From assembly GCA_034509425.1 (NCBI GenBank), contig JAVTVJ010000541.1, forward strand, positions 744,001 to 808,000: 64,000 bases of DNA. The letters run 5' to 3'. Position numbers and translations under genes: made by a program. This stretch comes from Eopsaltria australis. Taxonomy: Eukaryota > Chordata > Aves > Passeriformes > Petroicidae. Under the pieces are notes generated by a model. It was not told the DNA's origin. It made no database searches and saw nothing but the letters and a program-made list of their open reading frames with translations. Every line of letters begins with the position of its first letter. The first letter of the stretch is position 1. This document shows, piece after piece, positions 9,251 through 22,559 of this stretch.

Positions 9251-11874
9251 TGAGGCAAGGTCTATTATGAAATCTGGGGACCAGAATGAATTACTGAGCA
9301 GGACACTGCACAGGTATATGGGTGGCTGCTTTGAGTGAACTTAAATCTTTGCATTTTGGGGTGTAGCACACATGCTGTTGAGTTCAAGTGCTCAAATATC
9401 ACTGAGATGGAGGTCTTGAGAGACAGGTCTGTTGTCAGGGAGTGCAAGTTACAGACAGTTCAAATGGATGACAGGAATTTAAAAGAATAATAACGTGTAA
9501 ATTACAGCTATAAAGACTCTGTTTAGAGTTATTTAAGCTGTTCCACGAATTTATCCTTTCACAAGTTCCAGGTAGTGCATCTCGTCCTTTTGGCAACATT
9601 TAAAGTGTCCTGAGTCTCTGCTGGAGTAGGACTTGGTACTCTGTTCCTATTGCATCATGCTGTTCCATCTCAGCCCTAGACTGCTTCTAATAAAGGAATG
9701 TTCACAGTGTCTGTCTGCAGTTTCATTCTGTTGAATCCCTTGGATACCTCATCATCTGTGTTTCTCACCAAAGGCCTTGAGATATGTTTTGTTAAACAGC
9801 TAAAAGAAAATTGCGTTGGGAAAGCTGCTGATGTAGTTCCTTTTCTCTTTCAGAACATAATCCAGCAGATTTGTAGTTATTATAGCAGATCCCTGTTTAG
9901 AGGAAGAAGATTTCTCAAGGTGCTGTTTAAAACTTCCTGGTTTGTGCTGCAAATTGTTAATCAGTCCATGACAGCATAAATAAAATTAGAGGGTTTAATT
10001 AAAACTAATGAATGAGTGAATGGAGAATACACAGCATGTTTCACTTGTAGTGCACTGGTGCTGTGAATAATTAAAATGTCACAGAGTAGGAGATGTCTTA
10101 GGAAAATTGTTAGAGCTGCAAAAATAGAGGCCCCTGGACTTTGGTAGTTTGGGAAGGTTTTGCTCTTTAAATTGGTTGAAATACATTTATATAAGTTAGG
10201 GGAAAATAAAAATATATATACAACTCTGATTTTTATTAGGATGGAGTCAAAGTTGGAAGCTTGGTGCCAAACAAACCCTGCTGCATTTTGGATAGGTTTG
10301 CATGTCTCTGAAGATCTAACTATAGTCATACCATATTAATCCTACAACCATATCACCCAGGGGCTTAGTTTCCTCTTTTGACTCATCTGTGACTCTGTTC
10401 TTGCAAAGTAAACTTATTATTACAGGCTATTATATTGTTGTTACTTGTTAATGTTCCATCTACTCAAATCACAAACATTCTTTTGATTTAAACCCAAACC
10501 TGAGCCACAGGCTGAACTGGATTTGCCTCTGGCTCAGAATTGGTTTATATGACGTGGTCAAATATCAGGCCAAGAAAATAATTTTAACTGGACTGTTTTA
10601 AACAGATCCAGGGGGCATGAGGTGAGAATTAGAAAGATGAGACAAAGAGGCTGATCAATCAGACTGTTGTAAAGCTTGGGATTACACACTAGACCCTGAA
10701 TGTAAATTCTGAGAATAATATGAAAACATCTTTCATCTTTCTGTTTTACAGTGGCTTGCTGTTGCCTGTGGTACAATGTGCTTTTCCACCCTTCTGTGTC
10801 TTATTCTGAGGCTGGTGTTCCCCTTCGCATCTCTGGACTTCTCCCCAGATCTATTCTGCTGACCCTATGACATCTTCTGGGGCAAGGAGCCTGGTGGAAC
10901 ATGAAATAGGATCTGGATAAATGTTCTGGCTGCTGACATGGCTGATGAAGTAGTAATGCCCCTGCAGCCTGCTTTCTGTGTCAGAATGACCCAAGGTGAG
11001 CATCAGCGAGGGGCCTTACTCAGTGTAGGGGTTTAACTGTGTGTGTTGGGAGGTTTAAAAGGTACCACATCTCCATCAAATGCCTCTAGAGGCCATGATC
11101 TAATGGTGGGCAGTAATGGGTGTGAAAAGATGAAAATCATCCACGAGGTGTCTATGCTGTTGCATAATCCTAGCTCTGTATCATGAAATTTCTTCTGATG
11201 GCTGAATAAATATAAAGAATTTCCACCAATTTAACCTGGTAGGTCAAGATGAGAAGAACAGTGCAAGCTTCCAGGTGGCACTGTGGAGTCTTCCATGTCT
11301 GGACTGGGTATACAAAGTTTCACCACTAACGATACTCACAATATATCCCCTATAAATGCTTGGCTGCCTGTTCGGCAGAAGATCAGACCAGGTTATGACA
11401 GTGGTCCCCCTGAGCCTTAAGCATTTATAAAGAAATAAGTAGAATTTGCCAGGAACTCAAATTATTTCCTAATGTTATATGAAATATCATTTAAAAGTAT
11501 GGTATGACTCTAACCTGTCCACCATTGGCTTAATCCTTTGGCATCAAGAGTCGTATGGAAAAAGGAGTTTCAAAAATTCAGAAGAAAAGATTTTGAAGAA
11601 TATGGTGGTTTTTTACATAAAGTTTTCTTTTCCCATGTATGTTTTTGGGCTATTTTGGTCCCAAATTCAAGTATTTTGGAAGCAGAACATTGAGAGACTA
11701 ACTAAGAAAGAACTTAATTCTCCCTGCATATCACTTTGAATGTGTTTGCATTGAGGGAAGTTACACTAAAGAAAATGTGGGTCGTTCAATTATGCTCTAA
11801 ATCCCAAATATCTATACATTGTCAAAACAGACTGGATTTTATGACTCAGACTACAACATTAGGAACCTTGGTTA
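9251..11874. other. Spacer, no gene seen
   Basis: AT-rich non-coding sequence. ORFs at 9698-9979, 9961-10329, 10558-10776 and 11479-11739 are chance-like, with no domain, no codon bias and no splice context. An ATATATATA run lies near 10211-10220. Confidence 0.5.
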
Positions 11875-12075
11875 CTTGTTTAAAAAAATAAAAATTAATA
11901 ACCAACAATTTGAGTTAATTAGGTATGCTCAATTCCTCTCATAAATTATACTGATTTATGTGAATTCTTCAACTTTAATGGTTACATTAATAACTCACTA
12001 CAAATTAACAAAAATCACAAGTGCAATTGAGAAAATACCTTCCCACTGATTACTTTAAGATTCAGTTTCAATTAA
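11875..12075. promoter_or_regulatory. AT-rich cluster of homeodomain-type sites (candidate enhancer)
   Basis: Within 200 bp there are several TAAT/ATTA cores (TTAATAACC, GAGTTAATTAGG, CATTAATAAC, TTTAATGG) and an NKX-type CAAGTG next to CAATTGAG. The density and compositional sharpness resemble vertebrate conserved non-coding elements. Conservation was not tested, and AT-rich DNA produces such cores by chance. Confidence 0.25.
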
Positions 12076-12111
12076 ACTGTTTGGTACTCTTTTTCAATCA
12101 ACCAGGGCTTG

Positions 12112-12218
12112 GATCCTGCTCCTGGTGACATCACTGTAAATCTGGGGTGAGGTTTTTATGAAGTTAATGGCATTACTCCAGATTTACATAGATCTTGCCA
12201 AAAGCAAAATAGAGTCCA
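12112..12218 (+). repeat. Ancient sauropsid-type inverted-repeat element
   Basis: The order GGATCCTGCTCC, CACTGTAAATCTGGGG, GAAGTTAATGGCATTACTCC and AGATTTACA follows a repeat common in turtle and crocodile DNA. In that repeat TGTAAATC...ACTCC is mirrored by GGAGT...GATTTACA around a TTGAAGTCAATGG centre. The arms here are diverged but the symmetry is still readable (GTAAATCTGG against CCAGATTTAC). The family name is not certain. Confidence 0.55.
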
Positions 12219-15200
12219 TCGACTAAAGCATTCCGTTATCTTCAAAGGGAATTGGTTTCATCTGTAATAAAATATCTCAGGGCAGCCTAGGCTAAGCCTC
12301 ATTTTCTGGCTTCCCTGAGCTGCTTTGTGTGAATGAATTTTTTTAGATTTGAGCCTAAAAGGTTGAAATCCACAAGCAACCTTCCCTAGACTACACTAGA
12401 GCAGATCCAGGCTCTATAGAGCCTCTGCTAAAATGCTTTTCATTATGAAAATATGAAGTTAAGGCTGCAAAAGTTTGTTGGGCTTTTCATAAGAACACAT
12501 GCAAAAACTTGTATTTCCTAAATTCCAGAGGCTGACAAATATGATTAGAATGTAGCTAGAAACAGACACACACAAAGTGTTTGGGACCCTGTCCATGCTG
12601 GTCTGTTTTTGCAAGGGATAGTTCTAATTAGCTTTATTCTCTTCTTGTATATATCAAACAAGTTTTGTTTTCCAAATATGGATCGATCAGTTACCTTATT
12701 GGTTTATTTTCTTTGTTGATTTTCAAGGGCTCAGGAGTCAGAACTTCAGATCAAGATTCCTCAGTGAACAGTCCTGTTTTTAACTTAGGTTTGTTGAGTT
12801 TAGTGCTTGCTACAGAGTAGGGTATACAGTGTATACTTTTAAAATATAGGAGCTTTGGCTTTTATTTTGCCACGTGGTTGGGCAGCAATACCTTTGTTTA
12901 GGTATCTAGAAAAGGTATTGCTATACTTTCCTTCAGGACACAGTAGGAACTGTGAGCCAGTAAGCCCTTCATTAAAATATATGTCCTTGCTCAGTCTATT
13001 CAGGATGTTGGAACACTTCTTACCCATTCCTGTATCTTGCTGCAAGAATAAGTAGATCAAGAATTGGTTCTCAGAGCCCAAGATTTTTCTGGTGGAAGCT
13101 TTGCATCCTTTCCATGTATGGGAATGTTGGCATGGTGCGGCTTTTCCCTCAGGGTCAGGTAGGATGTGTTGCCCCTGGAAATGTCTGTCTCACTGTGTAT
13201 CAGTATCAGTGCAGGGAACATGGTCCTCCCAGAGCTGCTGGGTGAGAGTAGATGGCTGCACCATGCAATGCACTGCCAGGCTGGAGAAAAGATGCTTGGG
13301 GGTATGCTGCTGACACAGAACAACCTTGTCAGCATTCAGTGTGCTTTCCAGATGAGCAGGCTGAGCTATCAGATCTAGAAACTTTCTGCATCAGAAGGAA
13401 GCTTGCAAGAATTTTTTCAACATGTACATGAACAACAATGCAGTGAAGAGGAGAGAATTCCTTTGATTGTGTGGGATCCACCTCTCACTGTTAGGGAAGC
13501 CTTTGTGTTCTCTGAATGTTTTGGGTAAAGATATCCAATTTTACAGTCCTTCTCACTGTAGAGTTGCTGGGGACAGCATTCATTTATAACTGGAAGTATT
13601 ATGACAATGTTAAACCCCAGAATTTAGACTAAACATCCAAGAACTTAATGACAGCTAAATTTATTGCAGTTAAGTCAGCCTAAGGAAACATCAGAAGGCC
13701 TGTAGCATGAGTTACATCCAACCATGATATACTCAAACCTGGGAGAAAAACATGAGGAATAATCTTAGGTTCTTGTATCTGAAAGATAAAGAAAAAGAAC
13801 AGTAAGGAAAGTAAAACACAGGGGCAGAGGTCCAGAGAAGTTCAGATATCTCCGTCCTTAGTATGTAATTGAAATTGCCCTTGTTGCACCTAGTGTATTG
13901 CTGCTCATAGTATTCATCTGATTTTTGACTGTTTATGTCAGCAGGCCGTGGAGTCATGCAGCTGTGAATCAACTCCAATAACTGGAGTAGGATCAATACC
14001 TAATTCTATAAAGAAATCCTCTTAAAAAGGGCAGGAGACCAAAGCTGGAATTAATAGAGTCTTCTAGTGTACACCTCCAATTGCACGTCAGAGAGTTGTC
14101 AGTATCCCTGATACAATTTATACTGCCTCAAAAACACAAACCTCAGCAAGTACAGAAAGTGAAAGCAGTTTTGGAATGATCTGTGCTAGAGTGATTCCCT
14201 CCACAATAGGCCTAAGCTAACCCAAACTGATGCTTTTTATACAAATGATTATAAATAGAAGCCAAAATTTTGTCAGACCAATAGTGCAAACTTAACATAT
14301 TGGCCCCTTGGTGTCATTTGAAGAAAATTAATGCAGGGGGCCAAAGAGACAGAGTCTGCAATATGTAATGCTCCAGAGACACAGCTGAGATTTTTGTTCC
14401 TAGTGTAGCAGAAATAAATGCTCTTGGCAAGTCATAGGGGAGGAATAAGACATGTGCATAAGTAAGATTAATCAGTAAAGCCAGCATCTATCTCATGAGT
14501 CATATCTGACATCAAAAAGGCCAAGGTTGTTGCATGTTAAATTTGTGCTACTACAGGAAAGGAAAATAACAAAGAATCTCTTGTGCAAATTGTGCTGTAG
14601 ATTTGGAAAACTGGGAAGCGCTAGAGAGAATGGGGGTGGGGGAAGGAGTGGGGGCTTCTCTTTCCTCTCTCAGTGGAAAACTAAGTGTGAAATCATGGTC
14701 CAAGTAAAATCAGTGACAATGCTCCTGTGGCTTTTAGCAGGGTCAAGTCCGGCACATAGTTTGTATATACTGAATTACAGTGGAAGGGTAGAATTTCTTA
14801 GCCTTTTCTTAGGTAAACTCTCAGAGAACTAAGAAGGAATGACAAAGAGGAAAAGAGCCTCTCTCTGCTGAAAATGTTAGATCTGTTAAGTCAGAGGCAA
14901 GAGAATTTTTCCTCAGTGAAGGTCAAATAGGCTTTTGTGAGCCGCCATTGTGTGACTGAATAATGAGGGGACTGGGGAGAAAGAAGCAGAATGTGCCTGA
15001 GTGTGCAGTTGCAGGTTCCCAGCTCACCTCCCCTTCCCATGGGATGTGCAGAAGTGACCTGATGCAGGAATGCAGTGATGGCTCAGTGTGTGCTGTTTTG
15101 CCTCTCCTTACTGCAAACCACTCTGCTAGCTGTCTGCCCTTTCTGCAAGCTCAGGGAGGTGTGAAGGACAGAAAATGGGTTTCTGAAGCATCATTCTCAT

Positions 15201-15338
15201 TGAAGCATTTCTGAAGCATTGTTCAGTCCTAGATTTCCTGGAGCAGTCAAACTTTGCGATGGACTGAATATGTTTTTTCTCTGCATCAAGAACAGCTCTT
15301 GATCAGATCCAGAAGAAAGCACATCAGCAGAACCAAAA
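12219..15338. other. Spacer, no gene seen
   Basis: Non-coding. The overlapping short ORFs on both strands between 12839 and 13378 cancel as evidence for a gene. A purine-rich patch with GGGGGTGGGGG-like runs lies near 14630-14655. The plus ORF at 14527-14832 has no motif that I recognise. Confidence 0.5.
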
Positions 15339-15406
15339 GGCATTTTTTCAGCATATGAGGCATTTTTGCAGCATATGAGGCATTTTCTCAGCATATGAGC
15401 ATATGA
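15339..15406. repeat. 20-bp tandem repeat, 3.4 copies
   Basis: The unit GGCATTTTTTCAGCATATGA runs 15339-15358. Near-identical copies follow at 15359-15378 and 15379-15398, then a partial GCATATGA to 15406. Each unit carries a CATATG E-box-like palindrome. The copies differ at one or two bases in the T-run, suggesting recent expansion. Confidence 0.95.
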
Positions 15407-15566
15407 GAGATAGCTAGTCTTGCTTTTTTAAATGAGTATGTTGAATGGGACAGATACAAGCTTTTTATCTGTTTACTGCTTTTTTTCCCACTGGTCTCTT
15501 CCCTGTCAGTTTACTGGGTCTTACTTTCATAGCTTAGTGGACTTGTCAGGCACAAGGCACCCTCAC

Positions 15567-15585
15567 TGGCAATAAGGGGGCAGTG
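15567..15585 (+). promoter_or_regulatory. CTCF-like motif
   Basis: TGGCAATAAGGGGGCAGTG resembles the 19-bp CTCF consensus in its TGGC flank and AGGGGGC core, with mismatches between the two. Binding is unverified. Confidence 0.35.
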
Positions 15586-18500
15586 CTTTCAGAAGAGAGG
15601 GACTGCACTTCCTCCTGGAAAATCACATTTCGAGCTTCTGCCCAGATGATGCAGCTCAGTGGTGCTCCCACATGGGCCCAAGCCTTCAAGTCACAATCTG
15701 GCTCTATTAGTTTTGTGGCAGTGGTTGTCTAGGCAGATTCCCCCAGGACTGAAATGAGAGACCTCCTGCGCTGAAAACACTTGGGTCTGGCCAGATTGAG
15801 CTAAAGTAGGCTCTGCAATTAAGGTTTGTAATGGCTATATCCTTGGGGAAGTGACTGCAGGGCTCAGGACGTGGATGAACAAAGACTGGCCAAGCAGTTG
15901 AAATGGCCACACAGGTGTTAAGTTGAGAATGCTGGGCACCAGGGCATGACGGTGGGTGGATAGGGGTCTCCGTTTCATTTGTATGATATGTAAAGCACTG
16001 TGGAAGAACATTTCTTGCTGCAGTATCAAAACCAAGCTGTTAAGCTGGAGTTTTGTCTTGCTTTCTGTGATAGAAGTGCTGTCCTGCTCCTCTCTGGCAG
16101 AGTGAAGTCTAACACTTCAGGACATTTTCCCTTTTTGTTCAAATACATTTTTCACTTGCCAGTCTCCCCAGAACAGGAAAACAAAGTGGTACCCTAATAC
16201 AGTTTAGAGATCAACAACTGTGCAGGCTAAATAGGACACAGTGGAATAAAATCAGAAGGGGAAAGCATACCCTGCTTGAGCCACAAACTCATCGTGTGAA
16301 GCATTTCAAGAGGGTTTTGAATACTGATGCCAGTAAGGAAGAAACCATCACCCACAGGGTCCTACAAGATGGGGAAGAGCTGGAAGGTGCAGCAGGGCTG
16401 GCAGATGAGCCAGTGGTAGTGCCAGCAGGCTGAGCAGCCCCAGCCAGCTGGCCAGCCTGAGCCTGGGGCCTGCTCATGTTTTGACTGTGGCAGAGTGCCA
16501 GGCTTGCTCCCTGCATGTGCATTTACAAGGCACCAGTGCCCAGTTTGTTTGGATGCAAGGGGTTGCTTTGTGAGCACTGCACTCAAACTGGCATGCAGAT
16601 AGAGAGCTCTATAAGAGCAGCAAGCCTTAAGGCGAGCGCTTGTGTGTGTGGGAGCTGTTGGTGTAGGAATGTGCTAGCTGTCTCTGCTCATTCATCCACA
16701 TTAAGTATTTTAAACAGAAAATACAGACATGAGGGGCTGGCTGCCAAATGCATTGCTGGATAAAAGATGTAAAGATGGAGTTAAAGGTGAAGTTGTGTAT
16801 CAGTCATTTAAAGATTAAAATCATGCTGTAACTGGCTATGCAATTCCAGGAACTTCCAAATACAGATTATATTGGCAGGACAACCTGTCATGTTAAGAAC
16901 ATGCAATTAAAGCTTTTTTGTCTGCAAGTAATGAGGATGAAAACATGATAAATATGGTAGGTCTGGATTGAAAAATCACCATCGCCCAGCCATGCCCTGC
17001 CAAGTTGTTAGAAGAAAGTCCCACTCATATGGTTAACACATGGATCTGTGCAGTGAAGGGACCTGTTATACCCTGAAGTTTATTTCTTACTCTTTGTAGA
17101 GCCACTCTGTGCTCCTTGGAGGGAACGAACGGATGAGTGTGAGTGCTGATAAACTTTCCTGCTCCTGGAATCCCTGCACAGTGCAAGTGCCTTGGGACAG
17201 AGTACTTGCCCTGGGTTAGAAAGCTTGGTGACTTGTGCCTCCCTGATTTCTGGTCTAGCTTTGTGTTGTCTCATAGCAGAGACATCCTCTGCTCTGCAGC
17301 TGTCATAACACTTACAAACCACCCACTCTTCACAGGAGCAATTACATGTAACCCAACCCCTTGCCGTGTGTGCAAGCTGATCTCTCCCACTGCCCTAACT
17401 CAGGCTCCAGGATCCCTTTGTTTTGCAGCGCTGTCACCTCCATAGCAATCGCAGCAGACCAGCTTCATTATTTTCCAATTTGTGCACTGGGCTCTGAGAC
17501 CTCAGACCTGCTGGCCTTCTCCCAGTGGAATTCCACTTAGGCAGCTCAGACAGGGTGCTTTTTGCTGGACATTCCCTTGCCTACCTCTTTTGGATAACTT
17601 ACAGGCTGATTTATCTTTCTCCTAATTGTGTCAAGTTATTTGCAGCCATAACTTTTTCATCTGATTTAATTGTCTCCTCTCTACCCCACAGCAGAAATTT
17701 GCCATAGAGTTTGCCTTATTTGTACTGATTTAACACTTACTGCAGTTTACCATGGTTTGCCTTTCCACTCCTGCACTGCCACATCCCCTACTGTGTTCTG
17801 TGCCAATTTGAATGGGTATCATGGGGAAGAACCCCAACAGAAGAGGACCCCTCTCTCTCCTATGAAATCCAGTTAGTCTTATATTGTTTCCATGCTTTTA
17901 AATCAGGAAATTTGTAGGGTAGGCAGGCCTTTGGGGCTGCAGTTGTTGCCAGTGTCAGATTTACTTTCTCATCCAGTGTTTGATTGGAGCTGAGATGTTC
18001 TGACTGGAATCCGGATTTTGGTTGCTCTGAAGTTTGGCATTTGTATCCACTCCAAAACCAGCTCCCCTTCTGAAAAAAAAGAACACAACTATTAACAGAT
18101 TTCTTTCTAGAAAAATTTATGTACTAAATATTTATGATTGACCAGAACAGCTTTTCTGTTTCTCTGGAAACTTCCATTTTAGCTCAAACCAAAACACAGT
18201 CTATACTGGTTATTTAATTCATTGATATCACAGATAGTTAGTTAACAATTATGGCTGATAAGTTTTATTTATCCAACTTTGTACAGCTTCTGTAAAAAGT
18301 CTTTGGAAAACTACTGGAGCTGGAAATGCTCCAGAGACCACGTGATAGAAGTGGTCCGCCTGTGACTCACAGGAGAAGCTGCTCAGCCAGTTCAGAGCCT
18401 TTCTCATGTCCAGTCAGGACCTGAATCCCTGGCTTTGCTCTGGGAAACTGAATTTATTTACCTGCAGCAGTGTTTTTGCTGTGGGGCTGTGTGCCTCTCT

Positions 18501-18837
18501 TATGTTTGTACTGCAGCCAGGTCCCTCTGACTTTGCTGGAGGTGGACACTGAGCGAGACCTTTCAACCTATTTGACTCCTAATGAGCTTTTCCAGGAGAA
18601 CACCAGTGCCACAGAGTTTGGTGGTGACCTGGGTCAGCCTCTCTGAGTGTAAGGACAGCAATAATTCAATTTTTATGCGTCCATGGTGTTTGTAATTAAC
18701 ACAACTGGCAATTAGGCAAAAGGTAGTGAAAAGGTGCTTAAGATTTCTTTCCTGTTTCTCTGGCCAAAAGTGTTAGCCAGCTCTAGTGAAAGCGTTCCCC
18801 AGGGAGATGTGTTTTGCTGTTAAAGTAGAATTCATAG
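15586..18837. other. Spacer, no gene seen
   Basis: Non-coding. The largest ORF, at 17143-17445 (100 codons), overlaps an opposite-strand ORF at 17080-17322 and has no domain. No repeat was recognised in this interval. Confidence 0.5.
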
Positions 18838-18900
18838 GCCAGTCCTTGAAACCTAAACTTGGGCATCTAAATAGAGATAGCCTAAAGATAAGACCAGCTT
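18838..18900 (+). repeat. Possible ancient sauropsid repeat fragment
   Basis: AACCTAAACTTGGGCATC followed by TAAATAGAGAT and AGCCTAAAG recalls a reptile repeat built from CCTAACTTAGGC and ACCTAAAT motifs. The match is short and from memory. Confidence 0.3.
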
Positions 18901-19158
18901 GGAGTAGGAATCCTCAGAAACATAGTTCTGCAGTCAGAAATAATTCTGGATAAATCTGTCATCTTTGGAGCTGCTGACAGTGTCAGAGAAATAAGGCACA
19001 GATGTAAGCCAGCCCTCTCCAGTCCCTTCTGTAGAGACATGCAGGACTGTGCTGTTGTGTGCCTGGAGAGAAAGAGGCTGAAGGGCTGACGAATTCACTC
19101 AGTACCATGCACAGACACCTGCCAGGTGCCAGTTTGACCCAGGTTTCACCAGTGTGGG

Positions 19159-19383
19159 ATGCTGTTCATTTGTGGGATGGACCTTTTGGTGTGGGGTCAG
19201 TGCTTGTCTAAAGCCAGAATCAGAAAACACTGGTGGCTTGGTTGTGCCATGAAATCACCAGACCAAGAGGTCATTGGTGGGGAAGAAAATGGCATTGAAA
19301 TGAAGAACTGGGACTGTTGTACTGTCCTCCCCTCAGCAGCTGGCCCTTGGGTCACATTGGTTCAAGCCAGAATTTCTGTGGGA
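19159..19383. other. Open frame without recognised function
   Basis: A 116-codon plus-strand ORF (19159-19509) runs into the CpG cluster to its right. Its long open length is partly explained by the GC-rich end. It shows no signal peptide, domain or repeat, and a second frame (19317-19634) is also open, so I treat it as chance. Confidence 0.5.
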
Positions 19384-19505
19384 CACGTGAAAGAGCTGTC
19401 CCCGGCTGGGTCTCTGGGTGCGCCATGGTTGGAGAGTCCCGCTCCCTGCAGGGCTGGGCGTGCCGGGCACATCCTGCGGTGCACGCCCGGGGGGCTGCCT
19501 TCGGT
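19384..19505. promoter_or_regulatory. Small CpG cluster with an E-box
   Basis: About ten CpG dinucleotides occur in about 120 bp, against a spacer nearly free of them. A perfect CACGTG E-box sits at 19384-19389, and runs such as GCCGGG and CACGCCCGGG follow. The cluster is too small to be a classical CpG island, but it stands out. It could be an unmethylated regulatory element, an alternative promoter or a GC-rich repeat remnant. Confidence 0.4.
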
Positions 19506-19550
19506 TTGATTCTAAAAAGCGAAAAGATGGCAATCCAGCCATTCTTCTGG

Positions 19551-19564
19551 CCAATAGATGGTGC
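19551..19564 (+). promoter_or_regulatory. CTCF-like motif next to the CpG cluster
   Basis: CCAATAGATGGTGC, preceded by TGG, matches about 12 of 14 CTCF core positions. It lies 46 bp to the right of the CpG cluster. The T in place of the conserved C near the core end weakens it. Confidence 0.35.
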
Positions 19565-22559
19565 TCTCCAGCTGATTTTCTGTCTTGAGTTGGAGTTTGG
19601 CAACAGTTTCAAGCAAGCCCTTTCTTGTTGTTAACTCCAGTAAATCTTTTCTGGACTGGGTTGAACTTCCCAATTATGAAACTCAGAGCAGGCATTTGGA
19701 AACTCTTCAGAATGGGCCTGATTGACTAGGCAGATTTTTTTCCTTTTGCAATTAAGATTTTATATAAACTTAAACAATGGTGAAACAACAAAACCCATCG
19801 TGCTGCATGTACAGTGTGCTGCTGGCAGCCTGACAGCTTATGACTCCTGAATTATACAGTGATGACCCAGTGCCAAATCGAAACAGAGTATGTTCATAAA
19901 CATGCTATCAACTAGGAACACAGCATGCTTTTGAACTCCCTGAAGCCTTGAATAATCGCATTGTGACAAACTAATACAACCAGGTGGTCGGTAGATCAGA
20001 GCAGGAATAGCTCCTTCCTGGCACTTGTGACCCTTGTATTGGAAACAATTTCACAGTTGATTTAAGCTACCTGGCAGCTGTGCTGTGGGTGAACAGGGTG
20101 CTGTTGGGCACCCCTCTGCTGTCGAGTGGGTGGGTGTTTGCAGTTGTTATGCATCTACTTCTCAGTTTTACCTTATTTTATTAGGTTTTCTCCGACAGTA
20201 TTTTGTTTAACACATTTTTGTTGAGAACTGTGTGTCTCTTGATCCTGGCTATGTTATCCCACCTCCTTATTTCTGCCAACTCTACTGTTTGTTGGGTCCA
20301 TCTGTGACCTGACTCAGTTCACTAACGTTGGTGAAAATTATCAGTGGAGAGTGTCAGCAAGACCCTTCCACTCTTTCAGCTACAAGCCCAGGAATCAGTT
20401 TAGTTTGCTGAGGAAAGTGCTGTCACAACCTTCAGGAATTATGTTCACACTGAGGTTGACAGCAGAATTCCACCTAACGTGGATGCCATAGGAGCAGTCC
20501 CTGAGTTCCAGTTTTGCACATGGTTGTGTGACAGCCCAGGTGTAGCTTTTGTGCCTCCTTGGTGTTAAGCATACCAATATGTGCTTCAAACAGCTACCTG
20601 TTGTCTGTGTGTGTCACCCTTAGGAAAGGAATATTCTAAAGGACTCCCAGCTGCTTATGGGAGGGCAGGATATCACAAGGGAGAGATGCATTGCATCACA
20701 GACAATTCTCTGCAAATGCTACATCTGAGATTAACTTTCCAGCCATCTCTTGATTTAATTATAATCAAGAGCATGTGATCTCCAACTTCCTTCCTTTGGT
20801 CTTCCCTGTCAAAAGGACCAGTTTAATGCAAACCTAGGAAGTATGACAGGACATTTCTTTATGCATTGCTGGCAGTTCATGTGACCAGCATTCACTTGAG
20901 TCACTCTATTGGAGGTGTGGCACATAGCCTCTTGTGTTAGCTCAAGAGAAAGTATCCAATATGCTCAATCTGGCAGGAATTTTGTATCCCCTTCCCCCAA
21001 AAGTGTTATCACCACCAACTAATGCATTTTTATGGATATAAAATCTTCCCCTGATTACTGAACTGAAGGGAACATGACAGCAATTTGTTCCGGGTAATAA
21101 CCAGGAGGCTTAACTTGAAATAAATTGGAATGAAAGCAAGATTAAACCAGATGCAGAGAGAACTGAGTTCCAAATTATTGAAGAAGTGCTTGAGGTTTCT
21201 TGTGCTGGTTTTTCTTAAAAACTAATGTATGTTGAGAGTGCTCTTCAAATCCATGGTTCTTTCTTCTTCCACTGTGCAAACACATGCACTGCTGAGAACA
21301 GGAGGAAGCCTTGCTTTGAACAGCATGTGTGGGAGCACATGGAGATGGTTGGATTGCACCATTATGTTTCTGGAATGGGCTTTTCAGTGGCTGTTATAAG
21401 CCAGATAAACACACACTTCTGCTTTTCCCCCTTAACTCAAGAGTCAGTAAGGAAATAGACAATAAGGAATAGTCAATCTTGGGTTTTGCAAGACTGTTTC
21501 TGGTTCTTGTAGCCTGTGTTAAATTATGAACACAGTTGAGGCACATAGATTTAGACCTTAGTTTCCATATGTTTGCAAAAGTAATAGATCACAAGGGAGT
21601 CCAATTGTTATTCCTGATTTTTTTTCTCCAGGATGTTATCTACTTCATGGCGAGAAGGTTTGCATCTACCTGATAACTTGGTGATGTAATTTGAATGATT
21701 CAAGGGCCAAGAATATGAGTTTATTGAGATGAAGAGGGAAAATTCTCTACACTGTCAAGTCTCGCTTGTGTTATGCTGTCCATGTCAGGGAGCATCAGTA
21801 ACATATCCTGGAAGAATCTAAAGCACAGATCCTTGCTAATGGCAAAGCCTGCTCTTGGTGAAATTGCACATTAGAGTTTCCATTAACTGCACCTGTGCAT
21901 TGGTCTGAGGCACGAGGCTGGCCACTACCTAGAATCAAGGGAATCTGGGGAGGCTCAGATCATCTGTTCAGAGGCAGATGTTAGCTGCAGTGTGTAGGTC
22001 CAGAAGCCAGAGGGTGTTGACAGCTGACTTGGGGTTGTATCTAACAGCAGAATTTTTCTAAAGTATTAGATTGATGCCAGAAAGGGAACCCCAGCTCTGG
22101 TTGTCTTAGCAGCACATGTGACCAGTGCTTAGCTCTGTGTATATTTGCTGTTACCTTGCAAGTTCACTGGTGCTGCTGTTCTGTGTCAGAAAGTTTAATA
22201 CATCCCAGAGCACCCTATCAGTGTCTGGGTACCGGAGGCTGTGTGTCCACTTTGCAATGTTTATTTCTGTGAAGCTGAGTGGGTGGTAGCCATAAGAAAG
22301 AGGCTTCGCTGAAATCAGGGCGGTTTTATGTTTTTCTGACATACTTCTTTCTCATGTCTAATTTAACAGTCTAAAAGCTCCTCTCACTGGAATATAGTTG
22401 GGAGGCATGGGGGCACATCCATCTTCTCCTGAACCTCAGTCTTGACAGAAATTCACATGATGGCTGACACAAACTGGCCAAGAAGGCCACAGAAGTCTGC
22501 CTTCCAGAAACCTGTATAAAGCAATAACAGCAGATAATTTAAAACCAGCAATTTTATAT
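19565..22559. other. Spacer, no gene seen
   Basis: Non-coding. The part at 19720-20000 has balanced composition and few simple repeats, which is the look of conserved non-coding DNA, but this cannot be tested here. ORFs at 20395-20589, 20581-20778 and 21225-21458 have no domains. Confidence 0.5.
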
